Source: Pedobacter borealis DSM 19626
Lineage (GTDB): Bacteria; Bacteroidota; Bacteroidia; Sphingobacteriales; Sphingobacteriaceae
Reading direction: 5' to 3'
Length of the DNA: 64,000 bases
Assembly (NCBI RefSeq): GCF_000708285.2
Contig: NZ_JAUG01000011.1
Span: 1-64,000, forward strand
Shown here: positions 1-7,998 of the stretch, piece after piece
Layout: the number at the start of each line of letters is the position of its first letter
How positions within the stretch are numbered: the stretch's first letter is position 1
Notes under the pieces: model-generated
What the model was told of the DNA's origin: nothing
Databases searched by the model: none
The model's input: only the letters and a program-made list of their open reading frames with translations
Program-made: the position numbers and the translations under genes

Positions 1-23
1 AGCAAATAATTATCGAACTCAGG

Positions 24-150
24 TTATTTAATTGCAGAACCATTGGCTTTGCTTGCTGCAATTTTGCTAAGTGCCAGGGTATCCATTTTGTCGAGATCAT
101 TAAAGCCTTGCTCAACATAGCCCGATCCTGTTCCCTGCTTGTTTCTAACA
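24..150 (-). pseudogene. C-terminal tail of an unidentified gene, 5' end missing
   Basis: Read on the minus strand, this stretch gives a protein-like tail ending in TAA at 24-26, with residues such as GSGYVEQGFNDLDKMDTLAL near its end. Going upstream the frame stays open to a TAG near 240, but it contains no ATG, GTG or TTG. The protein-like character also fades near 150, where a plus-strand tail begins. I do not recognise the family. It looks like the last 40 or so codons of a gene that lost its front in a rearrangement. A short run of chance coding-like sequence cannot be excluded. Confidence 0.35.
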
Positions 151-302
151 GTTATCGAAAAAGAAGGATAGGAGTGCTTTATAGCAATAAAGATTATGGT
201 TGCGAGTGGGATTACGATTTCAGGAACAAACGTTTTCTAGCCGAAGACAATACCAAATTCGGAGTAAATATTATCCTTTACGCCATGGGGATCAACAGTT
301 AA
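151..302 (+). pseudogene. C-terminal tail of a DUF4159-like protein
   Basis: The plus-strand frame ending in TAA at 300-302 contains IGVLYSNKDYGCEWDY, then AEDNTKF, then VNIILYAM. This resembles the extreme C-terminus of DUF4159 proteins, which have a glutamine-amidotransferase-like fold. Only about 45 residues look real, against more than 200 in the family. The sole available start is a TTG at 108, and the residues before about 150 do not look like this family. The minus-strand tail at 24-150 abuts it back to back, so a rearrangement joined two decapitated genes. The DUF4159 assignment is from memory of the motif. Confidence 0.4.
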
Positions 303-336
303 CAGTTGACAATTTTCAATTGGCTATTTTTCGTGC

Positions 337-358
337 TGTCAGATGTTACCATCTGACA
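337..358. repeat. Palindromic repeat TGTCAGATG/CATCTGACA, copy 1
   Basis: A perfect 9-bp inverted repeat, TGTCAGATG and CATCTGACA, surrounds a TTAC loop. Identical or near-identical copies lie at 449-470, 506-523, 35545-35566 and 35610-35629. All are intergenic, which is typical of REP-like elements. No RAYT transposase is visible in the window. Confidence 0.8.
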
Positions 359-448
359 GGTTTAATTAATGAATGATCTAAACCTGAAAGGTGGCAGACA
401 GGAGCATCTGCCTTCACGCCTACATAAGGTGATATTTTTCTCTCGTGT

Positions 449-470
449 TGTCAGATGTTACCATCTGACA
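449..470. repeat. Palindromic repeat TGTCAGATG/CATCTGACA, copy 2
   Basis: This copy is identical to the one at 337-358, including the TTAC loop. Between them, a looser relative (GGCAGACAGGAGCATCTGCC, near 393-413) suggests decayed members of the same family. The region 303-552 holds nothing else that I can identify. Confidence 0.8.
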
Positions 471-505
471 GATTTAGAAAATTCATTGATTAAGTTTTAA
501 TCGCA

Positions 506-523
506 GCAGATGGTAACATCTGC
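506..523. repeat. Palindromic repeat, shortened copy 3 (GCAGATG/CATCTGC)
   Basis: The arms are GCAGATG and CATCTGC around GTAA, the complement of the loop in copies 1 and 2, so this copy is in the opposite orientation. The outer base pairs changed from TGTC/GACA to GC/GC. The compensated change supports selection or copying of the paired form. Confidence 0.7.
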
Positions 524-552
524 CGCCACACTTAAATTGCTGATTAACCAGT

Positions 553-1020
553 CTACAACGCATAAGCCGTTTCGGCTTTCGATTGATTCAATACCAAAAA
601 GCTCTGAATATTTCCAACATAAGCCAGTGCACCTATATTATCTCTCAGGAAATTGTTATAAGAAACCATATCCGGCATGGCCACTTTAAGCATAAAATCA
701 AAATGTCCTGTCAGATGGTAACATTCCATCACTTCTGGGTATTTTTCCATTTCGGTCTTAAATGCCCTTACAATATCTTCTGAATGTGTGGTAAGCTGAA
801 TGTGCGGAAAGGCTATAAAATGCGACCTCAGTTTATCGATGTCTACAATAGCAACTGTTGATTTGATGTAGCCATTTGACCGCAGTTTTTTAATGCGGTC
901 TACAATGTGGGTCATGCTTTTTCTAAGCTTTCCCGAAACTTCTTTATAGGTTAATAATCCATCACGTTGTAAAAGATTTAGGATTTCGATATCAGTCTGA
1001 TCAACTTTTTGAGGTTGCAT
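553..1020 (-). CDS. Lrp/AsnC-family transcriptional regulator
   Basis: A DNA-binding regulator of the leucine-responsive/AsnC type, 155 residues, the usual family length. Residues 6-60 form the winged helix-turn-helix (DQTDIEILNLLQRDG, then a recognition helix around KSMTHIVDRIKKL). Residues 70-150 form the RAM ligand-binding domain that senses amino acids and makes dimers and octamers. It is divergent from serC across a 324-bp spacer. Two identical 14-bp boxes lie in that spacer, one only 5 bp before its ATG, so autoregulation and control of serC are likely. The effector cannot be read from sequence; serine or a branched-chain amino acid is a guess from context. Confidence 0.92.
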   Translation of the reverse strand: MQPQKVDQTDIEILNLLQRDGLLTYKEVSGKLRKSMTHIVDRIKKLRSNGYIKSTVAIVDIDKLRSHFIAFPHIQLTTHSEDIVRAFKTEMEKYPEVMECYHLTGHFDFMLKVAMPDMVSYNNFLRDNIGALAYVGNIQSFLVLNQSKAETAYAL

Positions 1021-1024
1021 GTAA

Positions 1025-1038
1025 ATACTTAGTGTATA
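1025..1038. promoter_or_regulatory. Candidate Lrp operator, proximal box
   Basis: The 14-mer ATACTTAGTGTATA ends the minus-strand leader just ahead of the regulator's ATG (start codon 1018-1020). Its outer halves are symmetric (ATAC...GTAT), as expected for a dimeric HTH protein. An exact second copy is at 1127-1140. Confidence 0.55.
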
Positions 1039-1126
1039 ATTGTTTCTTTTTTGTTCGCTTTTGTGCAGCCTAAAAATAGTTAAAATCAGGTATATTTAGG
1101 TTAATTTATTCTCGTTATTTAAAAAC

Positions 1127-1140
1127 ATACTTAGTGTATA
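1127..1140. promoter_or_regulatory. Candidate Lrp operator, distal box
   Basis: Exact direct repeat of the 14-mer at 1025-1038, with starts 102 bp apart, close to ten helical turns. It lies about 200 bp before serC and within the likely divergent promoter region. Lrp-family proteins often bind several phased sites. Confidence 0.55.
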
Positions 1141-1344
1141 TATTACAATAATAGTAAAAATTATGGTGTGCAAATAAAAATTATATTCTGTCAGCTTATT
1201 TTTCTGATATGCCAAACCAAACTTTTAGGATGTTTAGGGTTTGATAAAAAATAATTTTTACCAAAAAAATAAGTTGTTGCGGTATAATTTGCTTAACTAC
1301 TGATCTTTACGTTGTAATTAATTTAACCGAATATTATTTTTCTC

Positions 1345-2442
1345 ATGCATAAAAAACACAATTTCGGTGCCGGCCCATGCATATTGCCGTCATCTGTAAT
1401 GGAGCAAGCTGCTCAGGCCGTAATCAATTGGGCAGGGATGGGTTTATCTATTTTAGAAGTTTCTCATCGATCACCAGAATTTGAAGATGTGGTACTTAAA
1501 ATCCAGCTTTTGGTGCGCGAGTTATTGTCTGTTCCCGATCACTATTCGGTACTTTTTTTACAGGGTGGGGCCAGTACACAATTTGCTATGGTTCCGATGA
1601 ATTTTTTGAGTGAAGGAAAAAAAGCTGCTTATCTTGATACTGGGTATTTTGCACAAAAAGCCATTAAAGAGGCCAAATTGTTTGGCGAAGTAGAGATCGT
1701 GGCTTCTTCGAAAGATAAAGATTATGCTTATATCCCGGTTGAGTTTAATAACGATAAGCAAGCTGCATACCTGCATTGTACTTCAAATAATACGATTGAG
1801 GGGACAGAAATATTTGATTTCCCTACTGCCGGTGCGCCTTTGATATGCGATATGTCATCAGATATTTTTTCCAGAAAAATTAACATCACCGATTTTGATC
1901 TTATTTATGCAGGAGCGCAAAAGAATATGGGGCCAGCTGGGATGACCTTGGTCATTGCTAAAAATGAATTCCTTAATCAGGCAAAAAAAGAAATCCCATC
2001 AATGTTTGATTATCGGGTATTCCGCGATAATATGAGCATGTACAATACACCACCGGTTTTTTCTATTTATGTGGCCATGCTTAATTTATTGTGGCTGAAA
2101 GACCAGGGTGGTGTAAGTGGGATAGAGCAAAGAAATATAGAAAAGGCAAAATTATTATATGCCGAAATAGACCGCAATCCACTTTTTAACGGTACGGCCA
2201 ATGTTGAGCATCGTTCTCGAATGAATGTTACTTTCTTGGCCATAAATAAAGAGGTAGAAAGCGAGTTTTTAAAGTTTACTGCAGATCAGGGAATTGTAGG
2301 TATAAAAGGCTATAGAACAGTTGGTGGATTTAGGGCTTCACTTTACAATGCGCTTCCATTATCGAGCGTTGAAGTATTGGTAAATGCAATGGCCAGTTTT
2401 GAAAAAATATACAGTGATAAAACCGTTCTTGAACTCGAATAA
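1345..2442 (+). CDS. serC: Phosphoserine aminotransferase
   Basis: A PLP-dependent class V aminotransferase that converts 3-phosphohydroxypyruvate and glutamate to phosphoserine and 2-oxoglutarate in serine biosynthesis. The 365 residues match the family length. N-terminal HNFGAGPCILP and the GGAST phosphate loop near residue 75 are typical. The PLP lysine is K193 in AGAQKNMGPAG, and the R-rich substrate region HRSPEF is present near residue 41. The DUF1015 gene follows after 11 bp, so they probably share a transcript. serA, often next to serC in this phylum, is not in the window. The divergent Lrp-type gene is its probable regulator. Confidence 0.96.
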   Translation: MHKKHNFGAGPCILPSSVMEQAAQAVINWAGMGLSILEVSHRSPEFEDVVLKIQLLVRELLSVPDHYSVLFLQGGASTQFAMVPMNFLSEGKKAAYLDTGYFAQKAIKEAKLFGEVEIVASSKDKDYAYIPVEFNNDKQAAYLHCTSNNTIEGTEIFDFPTAGAPLICDMSSDIFSRKINITDFDLIYAGAQKNMGPAGMTLVIAKNEFLNQAKKEIPSMFDYRVFRDNMSMYNTPPVFSIYVAMLNLLWLKDQGGVSGIEQRNIEKAKLLYAEIDRNPLFNGTANVEHRSRMNVTFLAINKEVESEFLKFTADQGIVGIKGYRTVGGFRASLYNALPLSSVEVLVNAMASFEKIYSDKTVLELE

Positions 2443-2453
2443 TCCGTTAAACG

Positions 2454-3569
2454 ATGATAAAAATCTCTCCATTAAAGGCATTACAGCCGGGTAAAGACAT
2501 GTTTGATCTGATGATTTCTGATCAGGTAAACGGTAAGGTGCATAAAAATGAGCAGCTGTCGTTTGAAGACCTGCTTAATCTATTCGGATGTCCTTTGGAT
2601 GATCGGCCTGCTATTTATGTTTACGAGTTCCGTAGCGAATTTGGTGTAATGAGGGGAATTTGGGCAGCTACCGATCTCTCTCAAACACCAGTAAATGCAA
2701 TAAAAAGACACGAAGAAACGGTATCGTCGAAAGTAGAATCACTTAAAATAGATCGAACAAATAAAGCAACGCAAAAATCGCCGATCTTATTGGTCCATAA
2801 AAAAGATAAAACTTTAGATGCGCTTATTGATTTTGTGGTGCGTACGCGTGAACCTTTAGCAAGCGAATGGTCGCAGATGGGACATTTTCTTTATCAGGTT
2901 TTGGAAGAAGATGTTATTGAAAAATTTGTAGAAGCGTTTATGAAACTTCATGCGGTTTACCTTGCCGATGGTCATCATCGTTTGGAAGTAGCCTGTTCGT
3001 TGCAGAAAAACACAGTTCAGCAGATCAGTTCGCTATTTGTTTCTGCCGATGTAATTTCGATAGGTGCCTTTCACAGAATGGTTTCGGGTGTAGATATTTC
3101 TTATTCGCTGCTGATGGAAAAACTGAAAGCGTATTATTATATCTCCAAAATTTCCAATAACAAAGCTTATAAACCTGATCAGAAGAATAGGTTAGGCCTT
3201 TGTTTTAAAGGCGAATGGTACCAATTGGATTTAAATAAAGCTTCTATTGCATTGTCAGAAGTGCCAGATACGGTGATTTTACAAGATAAAATCCTGTCGG
3301 CCGTGCTGGGTATCAATAAACCAAAGGAAGACGAAAGACTAGTCTGCTTTCCGGATTGCAAATGGTCTCAATTTCTTGAAGCGCTGAATCACGATGCGTC
3401 AATTGGTTTTTCTCTTTTTCCGATGACAGCGGATGCATTTATTACCACTGCAGAAAAGGGTGAGTTTTTGCCGCCCAAATCTACCTGGATAGCACCTAAG
3501 ATCCCTCAGGGATTTATGGCGAGTAGCCCGGTGGCCATAACGGCGAAGGGAGAACAGGTAATAAATTAA
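2454..3569 (+). CDS. DUF1015-family protein
   Basis: A 371-residue cytoplasmic protein with the DUF1015 hallmark ADGHHRLEVA near residue 170. The DGHHR motif is the most conserved feature of the family, which in anaerobes and Bacteroidota often sits beside serC/serA. Its biochemical role is not established; the conserved His cluster and context suggest a role near serine or phosphoserine metabolism (a kinase role has been discussed for relatives). The N-terminus keeps the ISPLKALQP start, but the usual PPYDVV segment is replaced by DLMISDQVNG. It begins 11 bp after serC, so it is co-transcribed. Confidence 0.8.
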   Translation: MIKISPLKALQPGKDMFDLMISDQVNGKVHKNEQLSFEDLLNLFGCPLDDRPAIYVYEFRSEFGVMRGIWAATDLSQTPVNAIKRHEETVSSKVESLKIDRTNKATQKSPILLVHKKDKTLDALIDFVVRTREPLASEWSQMGHFLYQVLEEDVIEKFVEAFMKLHAVYLADGHHRLEVACSLQKNTVQQISSLFVSADVISIGAFHRMVSGVDISYSLLMEKLKAYYYISKISNNKAYKPDQKNRLGLCFKGEWYQLDLNKASIALSEVPDTVILQDKILSAVLGINKPKEDERLVCFPDCKWSQFLEALNHDASIGFSLFPMTADAFITTAEKGEFLPPKSTWIAPKIPQGFMASSPVAITAKGEQVIN

Positions 3570-3594
3570 TAGTTAAACCTATAAAACAAACGAT

Positions 3595-3741
3595 ATGTTC
3601 GATCTCGATGTAGAAGGTATAGCGCAGATAGGCGCTACCTTTCTGATAATTGCTTTCTTTTTAGTGGCTTTGTACAAAAAGCGCCTTAAAGTAAACAAGA
3701 AAAAGAATGATGGAGAGCAAGATTACCTGCATTGGCTCTAA
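3595..3741 (+). CDS. Small single-pass membrane peptide, unknown
   Basis: A 48-residue ORF starting at ATG 3595 and ending TAA 3741. Residues 9-28 (IAQIGATFLIIAFFLVALYK) are one hydrophobic helix, followed by a Lys-rich stretch KKRLKVNKKKN and an acidic tail. By the positive-inside rule the C-terminus should face the cytoplasm. It lies 25 bp after the DUF1015 gene on the same strand and could be the operon's last gene. I recognise no family; the real-protein composition and clean TM-plus-basic layout are the support. Confidence 0.55.
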   Translation: MFDLDVEGIAQIGATFLIIAFFLVALYKKRLKVNKKKNDGEQDYLHWL

Positions 3742-3922
3742 ACCTGTTATATTGATTTTAAGGGCGGCACGGTATTTTTTTTGTTGTAGTAAATCAATTT
3801 AGCTTTACGTTGAGTAAGTTTTGTAGTTAATTATGCCTATAACGTTGATTATAGCAATTTCATTATAGTTAAATTTTATACTTTTGGGTTATTGATATTC
3901 ACAATTTAACCCGATATATTTT

Positions 3923-4714
3923 ATGAAAATACTTTTTAGAGTTTGCACACTTTCTATTTTAATCTGCTCATCTGTTCTGGCGAGTGCACAAACCGTTACT
4001 TTAGATTATTTTTTTAATCGCGAAACCCGAAAAAATAAAGCGGGGGAGGTAGAGCGCTTTCATTATTTATGGGGCAAAAGCGATTATGGGAATTTCTTTA
4101 TTTTAGGAAAGATCTTTAAGAAACAAGGCTTTAAGTTAGATTCTTTAGAAACGGCTCCTACTGCAGCCAAGTTAAAAGGAACTGATGTATATCTAATTGT
4201 AGATCCTGATCGACCAAAAGAAAATCCAAAACCTAATTATATCGAGGCTAAAGACATTGCCGAAATTTCGGCATGGGTAAAGCAAGGAGGCGTATTGGTG
4301 ATGTTTGCGAATGATAGTGCAAACGTAGAGTTGCCACACTTTAATAAACTTGCCCATGTATTTGGTATGCACTTTAGCAATGAGATGCAAAACCATGTTA
4401 TTGATGATAAACATTTTGAAGATGGTGCCATTTCAACCAAAAACAATCCAGTATTTAAAACGGCGCAGAAAATATTTATGAAAGATATTTGCTCCATTGA
4501 AACCAAGAATGGTGCAAAATCGGTTTTGAAAAATGCGGCTAATGCAACGGTTATTGCTTCGGCTAAATATGGTAAAGGAACAGTAATTGCCATTGCCGAT
4601 CCATGGTTATATGACGAATATGTTAACGGACGTTTACCAAAAGAAATGGGTTTCGAAAATGATAAAGCGGCTGCTGATGTAGTGGCATGGTTAAAAAAAC
4701 TGTCGAAAAAATAA
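3923..4714 (+). CDS. Secreted DUF4350-like (amidotransferase-fold) protein
   Basis: 263 residues with a clear Sec signal peptide (MKILFRVCTLSILICSSVLASAQ), so periplasmic or secreted. After it come TLDYFFNRE, FHYLWG, YLIVDPDRPKENP and a WVKQGGVLVMFANDS segment. These are typical of the class-I glutamine-amidotransferase-like domain that Bacteroidota often fuse to GH88/GH105 unsaturated glucuronyl hydrolases. Here the domain stands alone, with no hydrolase part and no catalytic Cys-His pair that I can see, so a structural or sugar-binding role is more likely than amide transfer. The tail-to-tail neighbour at 4720 shares only a 5-bp gap. Confidence 0.65.
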   Translation: MKILFRVCTLSILICSSVLASAQTVTLDYFFNRETRKNKAGEVERFHYLWGKSDYGNFFILGKIFKKQGFKLDSLETAPTAAKLKGTDVYLIVDPDRPKENPKPNYIEAKDIAEISAWVKQGGVLVMFANDSANVELPHFNKLAHVFGMHFSNEMQNHVIDDKHFEDGAISTKNNPVFKTAQKIFMKDICSIETKNGAKSVLKNAANATVIASAKYGKGTVIAIADPWLYDEYVNGRLPKEMGFENDKAAADVVAWLKKLSKK

Positions 4715-4719
4715 CTCAA

Positions 4720-5289
4720 TTAAAGTTTATCTAGTTTAAAATAACCCAAATGAATTTCATCTTCAGGTAAATCGCCTGAAGATGTTTTTATTTCGATATG
4801 GTATTTTTTTTTTGATTCTTCGCTTAAAATATCTTCAATTTTATAAATATCATCTACATCAATGCCATACTTTTTATCGATGTGGGCATTGGCGCCTTTT
4901 ATCGAATTGGTTTTAAAGAATACCGTTTTCTTCGCCTCCTGTATAGCCTTGGCCCTTTCATCATGAACAGATAAAACAATATAATGTTGTTCGTATAGTT
5001 GGTTCGATTGGTAGCCACCAAGGTTAATGAAAAATAGTTTATTAGCAGAAAGGGTAGTATGGTTCTCTCTTAATTTGATGTTGATTTCATAATTATCGAC
5101 CTTATTCACTTCCCTCCAGCCATCTATATGTACACTGGTTCCAGCTTCGGGCCAAAAAGCTTTAATTTCGGGAACAAGTGCTTTAAGCGAATGGGCAATG
5201 CCGAAGAAATAATCGTGCTGTTCTACATTTCTTTTCGGTGCTTTCGATCCCAATAAAATCATGTATAGTTTAGGTTGCTGTTCGTCCAT
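4720..5289 (-). CDS. DUF1543 domain protein
   Basis: A 189-residue cytoplasmic protein whose N-terminus KLYMILLGSKAPKRN, followed by EQHDYFFGI, is diagnostic for DUF1543. The domain occupies about residues 5-100; the C-terminal half looks like a second related segment ending ...EIHLGYFKL. Function is unknown in the family and context gives no hint: it is a monocistronic gene converging on the amidotransferase-fold gene. The start at 5289 is the first Met and gives the family's usual N-terminus. Confidence 0.8.
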   Translation of the reverse strand: MDEQQPKLYMILLGSKAPKRNVEQHDYFFGIAHSLKALVPEIKAFWPEAGTSVHIDGWREVNKVDNYEINIKLRENHTTLSANKLFFINLGGYQSNQLYEQHYIVLSVHDERAKAIQEAKKTVFFKTNSIKGANAHIDKKYGIDVDDIYKIEDILSEESKKKYHIEIKTSSGDLPEDEIHLGYFKLDKL

Positions 5290-5417
5290 ATTTAATTGCT
5301 TGCCTTTTCTTTTAACAGCATTAATCAGAATTGGTTTGTGATTTTACATCTTCTTTTAACCACAGAGAACATAAAGAGGAAGGGCAGGGAACACGATGCT
5401 AGATGCCGAAGTTCTTT

Positions 5418-5572
5418 CTGCTGTCATTCTGAACGCAGTGAAGAATCTTTAATTTATAGATATATGTGTTATAGAGACCGCATTAAGATTGCTTCATCCA
5501 ATGAAAAATTGGCTTCGCAAGGACGATTCCTCATCGCTTATATTGATTCTTATACGATAAATTAACCCTCGG
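5418..5572. repeat. Dispersed CGTCAT/GCAGTGAAGAATC-type repeat remnant
   Basis: The spacer 5290-5703 contains GTCATTCTGAACGCAGTG followed by AAGAATC, then GCTTCGCAAGGACGATTCC, and ends TTATACGATAAATTAACCC. The last part matches the sequence at about 39005-39040. These phrases recur across the window (see 34506, 48177, 52675, 55363). The two open frames here carry no protein-like sequence. No other gene is visible. Confidence 0.5.
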
Positions 5573-5652
5573 GAAGACAACTAGGACAATTATTCCGTGT
5601 TTCTGTGGTAAAAAGGCAAAACAATTTCGCTTTTTTAAGATTATATCACCTA

Positions 5653-5666
5653 CAGGTTATCACCTG
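5653..5666. repeat. Small palindrome CAGGT-TATC-ACCTG
   Basis: Perfect 5-bp arms around a 4-nt loop. The layout (a G/T-rich arm around a GATA/TATC-like loop) resembles the TGTCAGATG family at 337. It lies 38 bp before the FAD protein gene. Confidence 0.4.
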
Positions 5667-5703
5667 CTATTTTCGCCACCTAAATAAAACGCGTCAAGAA
5701 TAA

Positions 5704-7422
5704 ATGAATACAGCTACTGCAAACAAAAGAATTGCCATTATAGGTGGAGGACCCAGTGGTCTGTTCATGTACAAAAGATTAATTGAGTCTAAAGCCACCA
5801 GCTTCGAAATAGAGATCTTCGAGCGCAAAGACTATTTAGGGGCGGGTATGCCTTATAGTGCCGAAGGGGCTAATGTAGAACACATTACTAATGTATCCGA
5901 TAATGAAATTCCGATCATTTTTAATTCTATAGAAGATTGGGTTAAAATAGCACCTAAAGCGGTTTTAAAAAAGTTTAACATCAGCGAAGAGAAATTTAAC
6001 GAGTACAAGGTATTGCCCAGGCTATTTTTTGGTGAATACTTATCTGCTCAGTTTAATCTCCTGAAAAAAGTTGCAGCTAAAAAAGGAATCAAAACCAATG
6101 CCCACTTAAATTGCATTGTAGAAGATATTATTGATGTTCCTGGTGACAATGCAGTGGCCGTATGTGTTCAAAATCATGATAAACTTTATTTCGATCAGGT
6201 TATTATCTGTACCGGGCACAATTGGCCAAAAAAATATGAGGGCAGGATTCCCAATTATTTCGATTCTCCATACCCACCTAAAAAAATAGCGTTAAAACTT
6301 AACCACGCTGTAGGCATTATGGGTTCATCATTAACGGCGATTGATGCCTTAAGAACGCTGGCACGGCAAAATGGAAAGTTTACAGACAATGAAGATGGAA
6401 CCTATGCCTATCATTTAGAAAGCGAGGGTTTTAAAATTGTAATGCATTCGCGCAGTGGTTTATTACCTGCTATTCGCTTTCATTTGGAAGATTCGCATTT
6501 AGGAAAGGAAGAAACGCTCAGCAAAGCCGAAATCCAGGCGAGTATAACTAAAAACGGAGGATTTTTACCCTTGGATTTTGTATTTGAAAAGAATTTCAAG
6601 GAAATGTTTATTGAAAAAGATCCTGTTTTTTATGAGCAGATTAAAGAAATGAACCTCGAGGAGTTTGTGGAGGCCATGATGGCATTTAGAGAAAAAATAG
6701 AACCCTTCGATCTTTTTAAGAAAGAATACGAAGAGGCAGAAAAATCTATAGAAAAGCGGAAATCTATTTATTGGAAAGAAGCTTTAGCCGTTTTAAGCTT
6801 TGCGATGAATTATCCTGCCAAATACCTTTCCGCTGAAGATATGGAGCGACTCCAAAAGGTATTGATGCCCTTAATTTCTATTGTAATTGCATTTGTACCT
6901 CAAAGCTCGTGCAGAGAATTATTAGCACTTCATGATGCTGGTGTGTTAAGCATTGTTGCCGTTGGAGATCATGCTGAAGTAGAACCGTTAAAAACGGGCG
7001 GGGCCGATTATCATTATAAGCTGGACGATAAGAAAGTTACCGTTCACTTCGATACCTTTATCGATTGTGTTGGTCAGCCGCATCTTTCTTTCGATGATTT
7101 TCCATTTAAAAGCTTAATCAAGAATGGAACAGTTAGTCCGGCCATGTTGCAGTTCCAGTCTGCTAAGATCGGAAAAGCAGAAATGAAGCATAATGATTTA
7201 GTGATAAAGAAAGGTAATACTTACTTTTTAACTGTGCCTGGCATTACCATCAACGATCATTTTCAGGTGGTTAATGAAGCGGGGCAGGCGAATGAAAGAA
7301 TCTATATTATGGCCGTTCCGTACATTGGTGGTTATAACCCCGATTATTCCGGAATCGATTTCTGTGAAGCCGCATCGGAGGCGGTATTGAAGCGTGTTTT
7401 AGTAGAGAATAAGTTTGCTTAA
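5704..7422 (+). CDS. FAD/NAD(P)-binding oxidoreductase (NAD_binding_9 type)
   Basis: A 572-residue soluble flavoprotein. The N-terminal Rossmann fold has IAIIGGGPSGLFMYKRL with the GxGxxG dinucleotide signature at residues 14-19 (GGGPSG), and EIEIFERKDYLGAGMPY follows. This pattern (FERxxxxGxGxPYS) marks the FAD-NAD(P)-binding family PF13454, seen in proteins annotated as hydroxyacylglutathione-like or amine oxidase relatives with no assigned reaction. A second nucleotide-binding stretch VGIMGSSLTAIDALRTL lies near residue 202, and the C-terminus has GYNPDYSGIDFCEAAS. It stands alone, with about 280 bp before and 960 bp after it. The substrate is unknown. Confidence 0.8.
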   Translation: MNTATANKRIAIIGGGPSGLFMYKRLIESKATSFEIEIFERKDYLGAGMPYSAEGANVEHITNVSDNEIPIIFNSIEDWVKIAPKAVLKKFNISEEKFNEYKVLPRLFFGEYLSAQFNLLKKVAAKKGIKTNAHLNCIVEDIIDVPGDNAVAVCVQNHDKLYFDQVIICTGHNWPKKYEGRIPNYFDSPYPPKKIALKLNHAVGIMGSSLTAIDALRTLARQNGKFTDNEDGTYAYHLESEGFKIVMHSRSGLLPAIRFHLEDSHLGKEETLSKAEIQASITKNGGFLPLDFVFEKNFKEMFIEKDPVFYEQIKEMNLEEFVEAMMAFREKIEPFDLFKKEYEEAEKSIEKRKSIYWKEALAVLSFAMNYPAKYLSAEDMERLQKVLMPLISIVIAFVPQSSCRELLALHDAGVLSIVAVGDHAEVEPLKTGGADYHYKLDDKKVTVHFDTFIDCVGQPHLSFDDFPFKSLIKNGTVSPAMLQFQSAKIGKAEMKHNDLVIKKGNTYFLTVPGITINDHFQVVNEAGQANERIYIMAVPYIGGYNPDYSGIDFCEAASEAVLKRVLVENKFA

Positions 7423-7721
7423 TAAAATTTTCTGCATAGTTTCATGTATTCCTGATCACAGGAACGCTGTACTAAAATAAGTCTCATTTATGAAGTCAGT
7501 TTGTACTGTTTCTACAAAAAATACAGTTAGTAAAACGGTTTATGATTTACTGTTTTAAAAATAGTAAACAACAGTTTTTTGAAAAATAATTTATTAGGTT
7601 GATGTTTGATTTCTTTCGTAATTCAGAACAGAAATTACTTAAAAATAATATGCTTGATTTAATTGTTTTTAAAGAAAAAAAATTGCCTAACGTAGTGTTG
7701 CGGCTTGTTTTGTGAGAAAAA

Positions 7722-7736
7722 ACAAACGTTTGCGCT
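7722..7736. promoter_or_regulatory. LacI-type operator candidate 1
   Basis: ACAAACGTTTGCGCT contains CAAACGTTTG, a perfect 10-bp palindrome centred on CG, the classic LacI/GalR half-site layout. A second site is 265 bp downstream, and a third lies before the GH2 gene at 27469. Confidence 0.6.
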
Positions 7737-7986
7737 CATTTTAACTGGTGTCTTTTTTCTAATACAATTTTAGCGATATTGGAGAATTTTGAATACTTGT
7801 ACTTTAATCAAAATGTGGTTGGTATAAGTTAATTTTTGAACAGCATGTAAATGTTGTTTTTTGGTTTTGCTGGTAAGTTTATTATCGGGAAGAATATTTT
7901 CTAGTGTAAGGGTAGAAATCTACTTCTTAGTAGCTTGTGCTTAAGCAATTAATAAACATATAGTTTTATTTTACTCCTTTTTTTAA

Positions 7987-7998
7987 GCAAACGTTTGC
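7987..7998. promoter_or_regulatory. LacI-type operator candidate 2
   Basis: GCAAACGTTTGC is a perfect 12-bp palindrome, flanked by AA and GTTAA. It is the best of the three copies and lies about 390 bp before the first susC start. Confidence 0.65.

Noticed and set aside
711-727. TCAGATGGTAACAT match to the palindromic repeat inside the Lrp gene
   Set aside because: Only one arm matches, and the bases encode the conserved family segment ECYHLTGH; treated as a coincidence of coding sequence.
5296-5565. 89-codon ORF between the DUF1543 gene and the FAD protein gene
   Set aside because: It runs through dispersed repeat sequence (CATTCTGAACGCAGTGAAG) and has no protein-like features.
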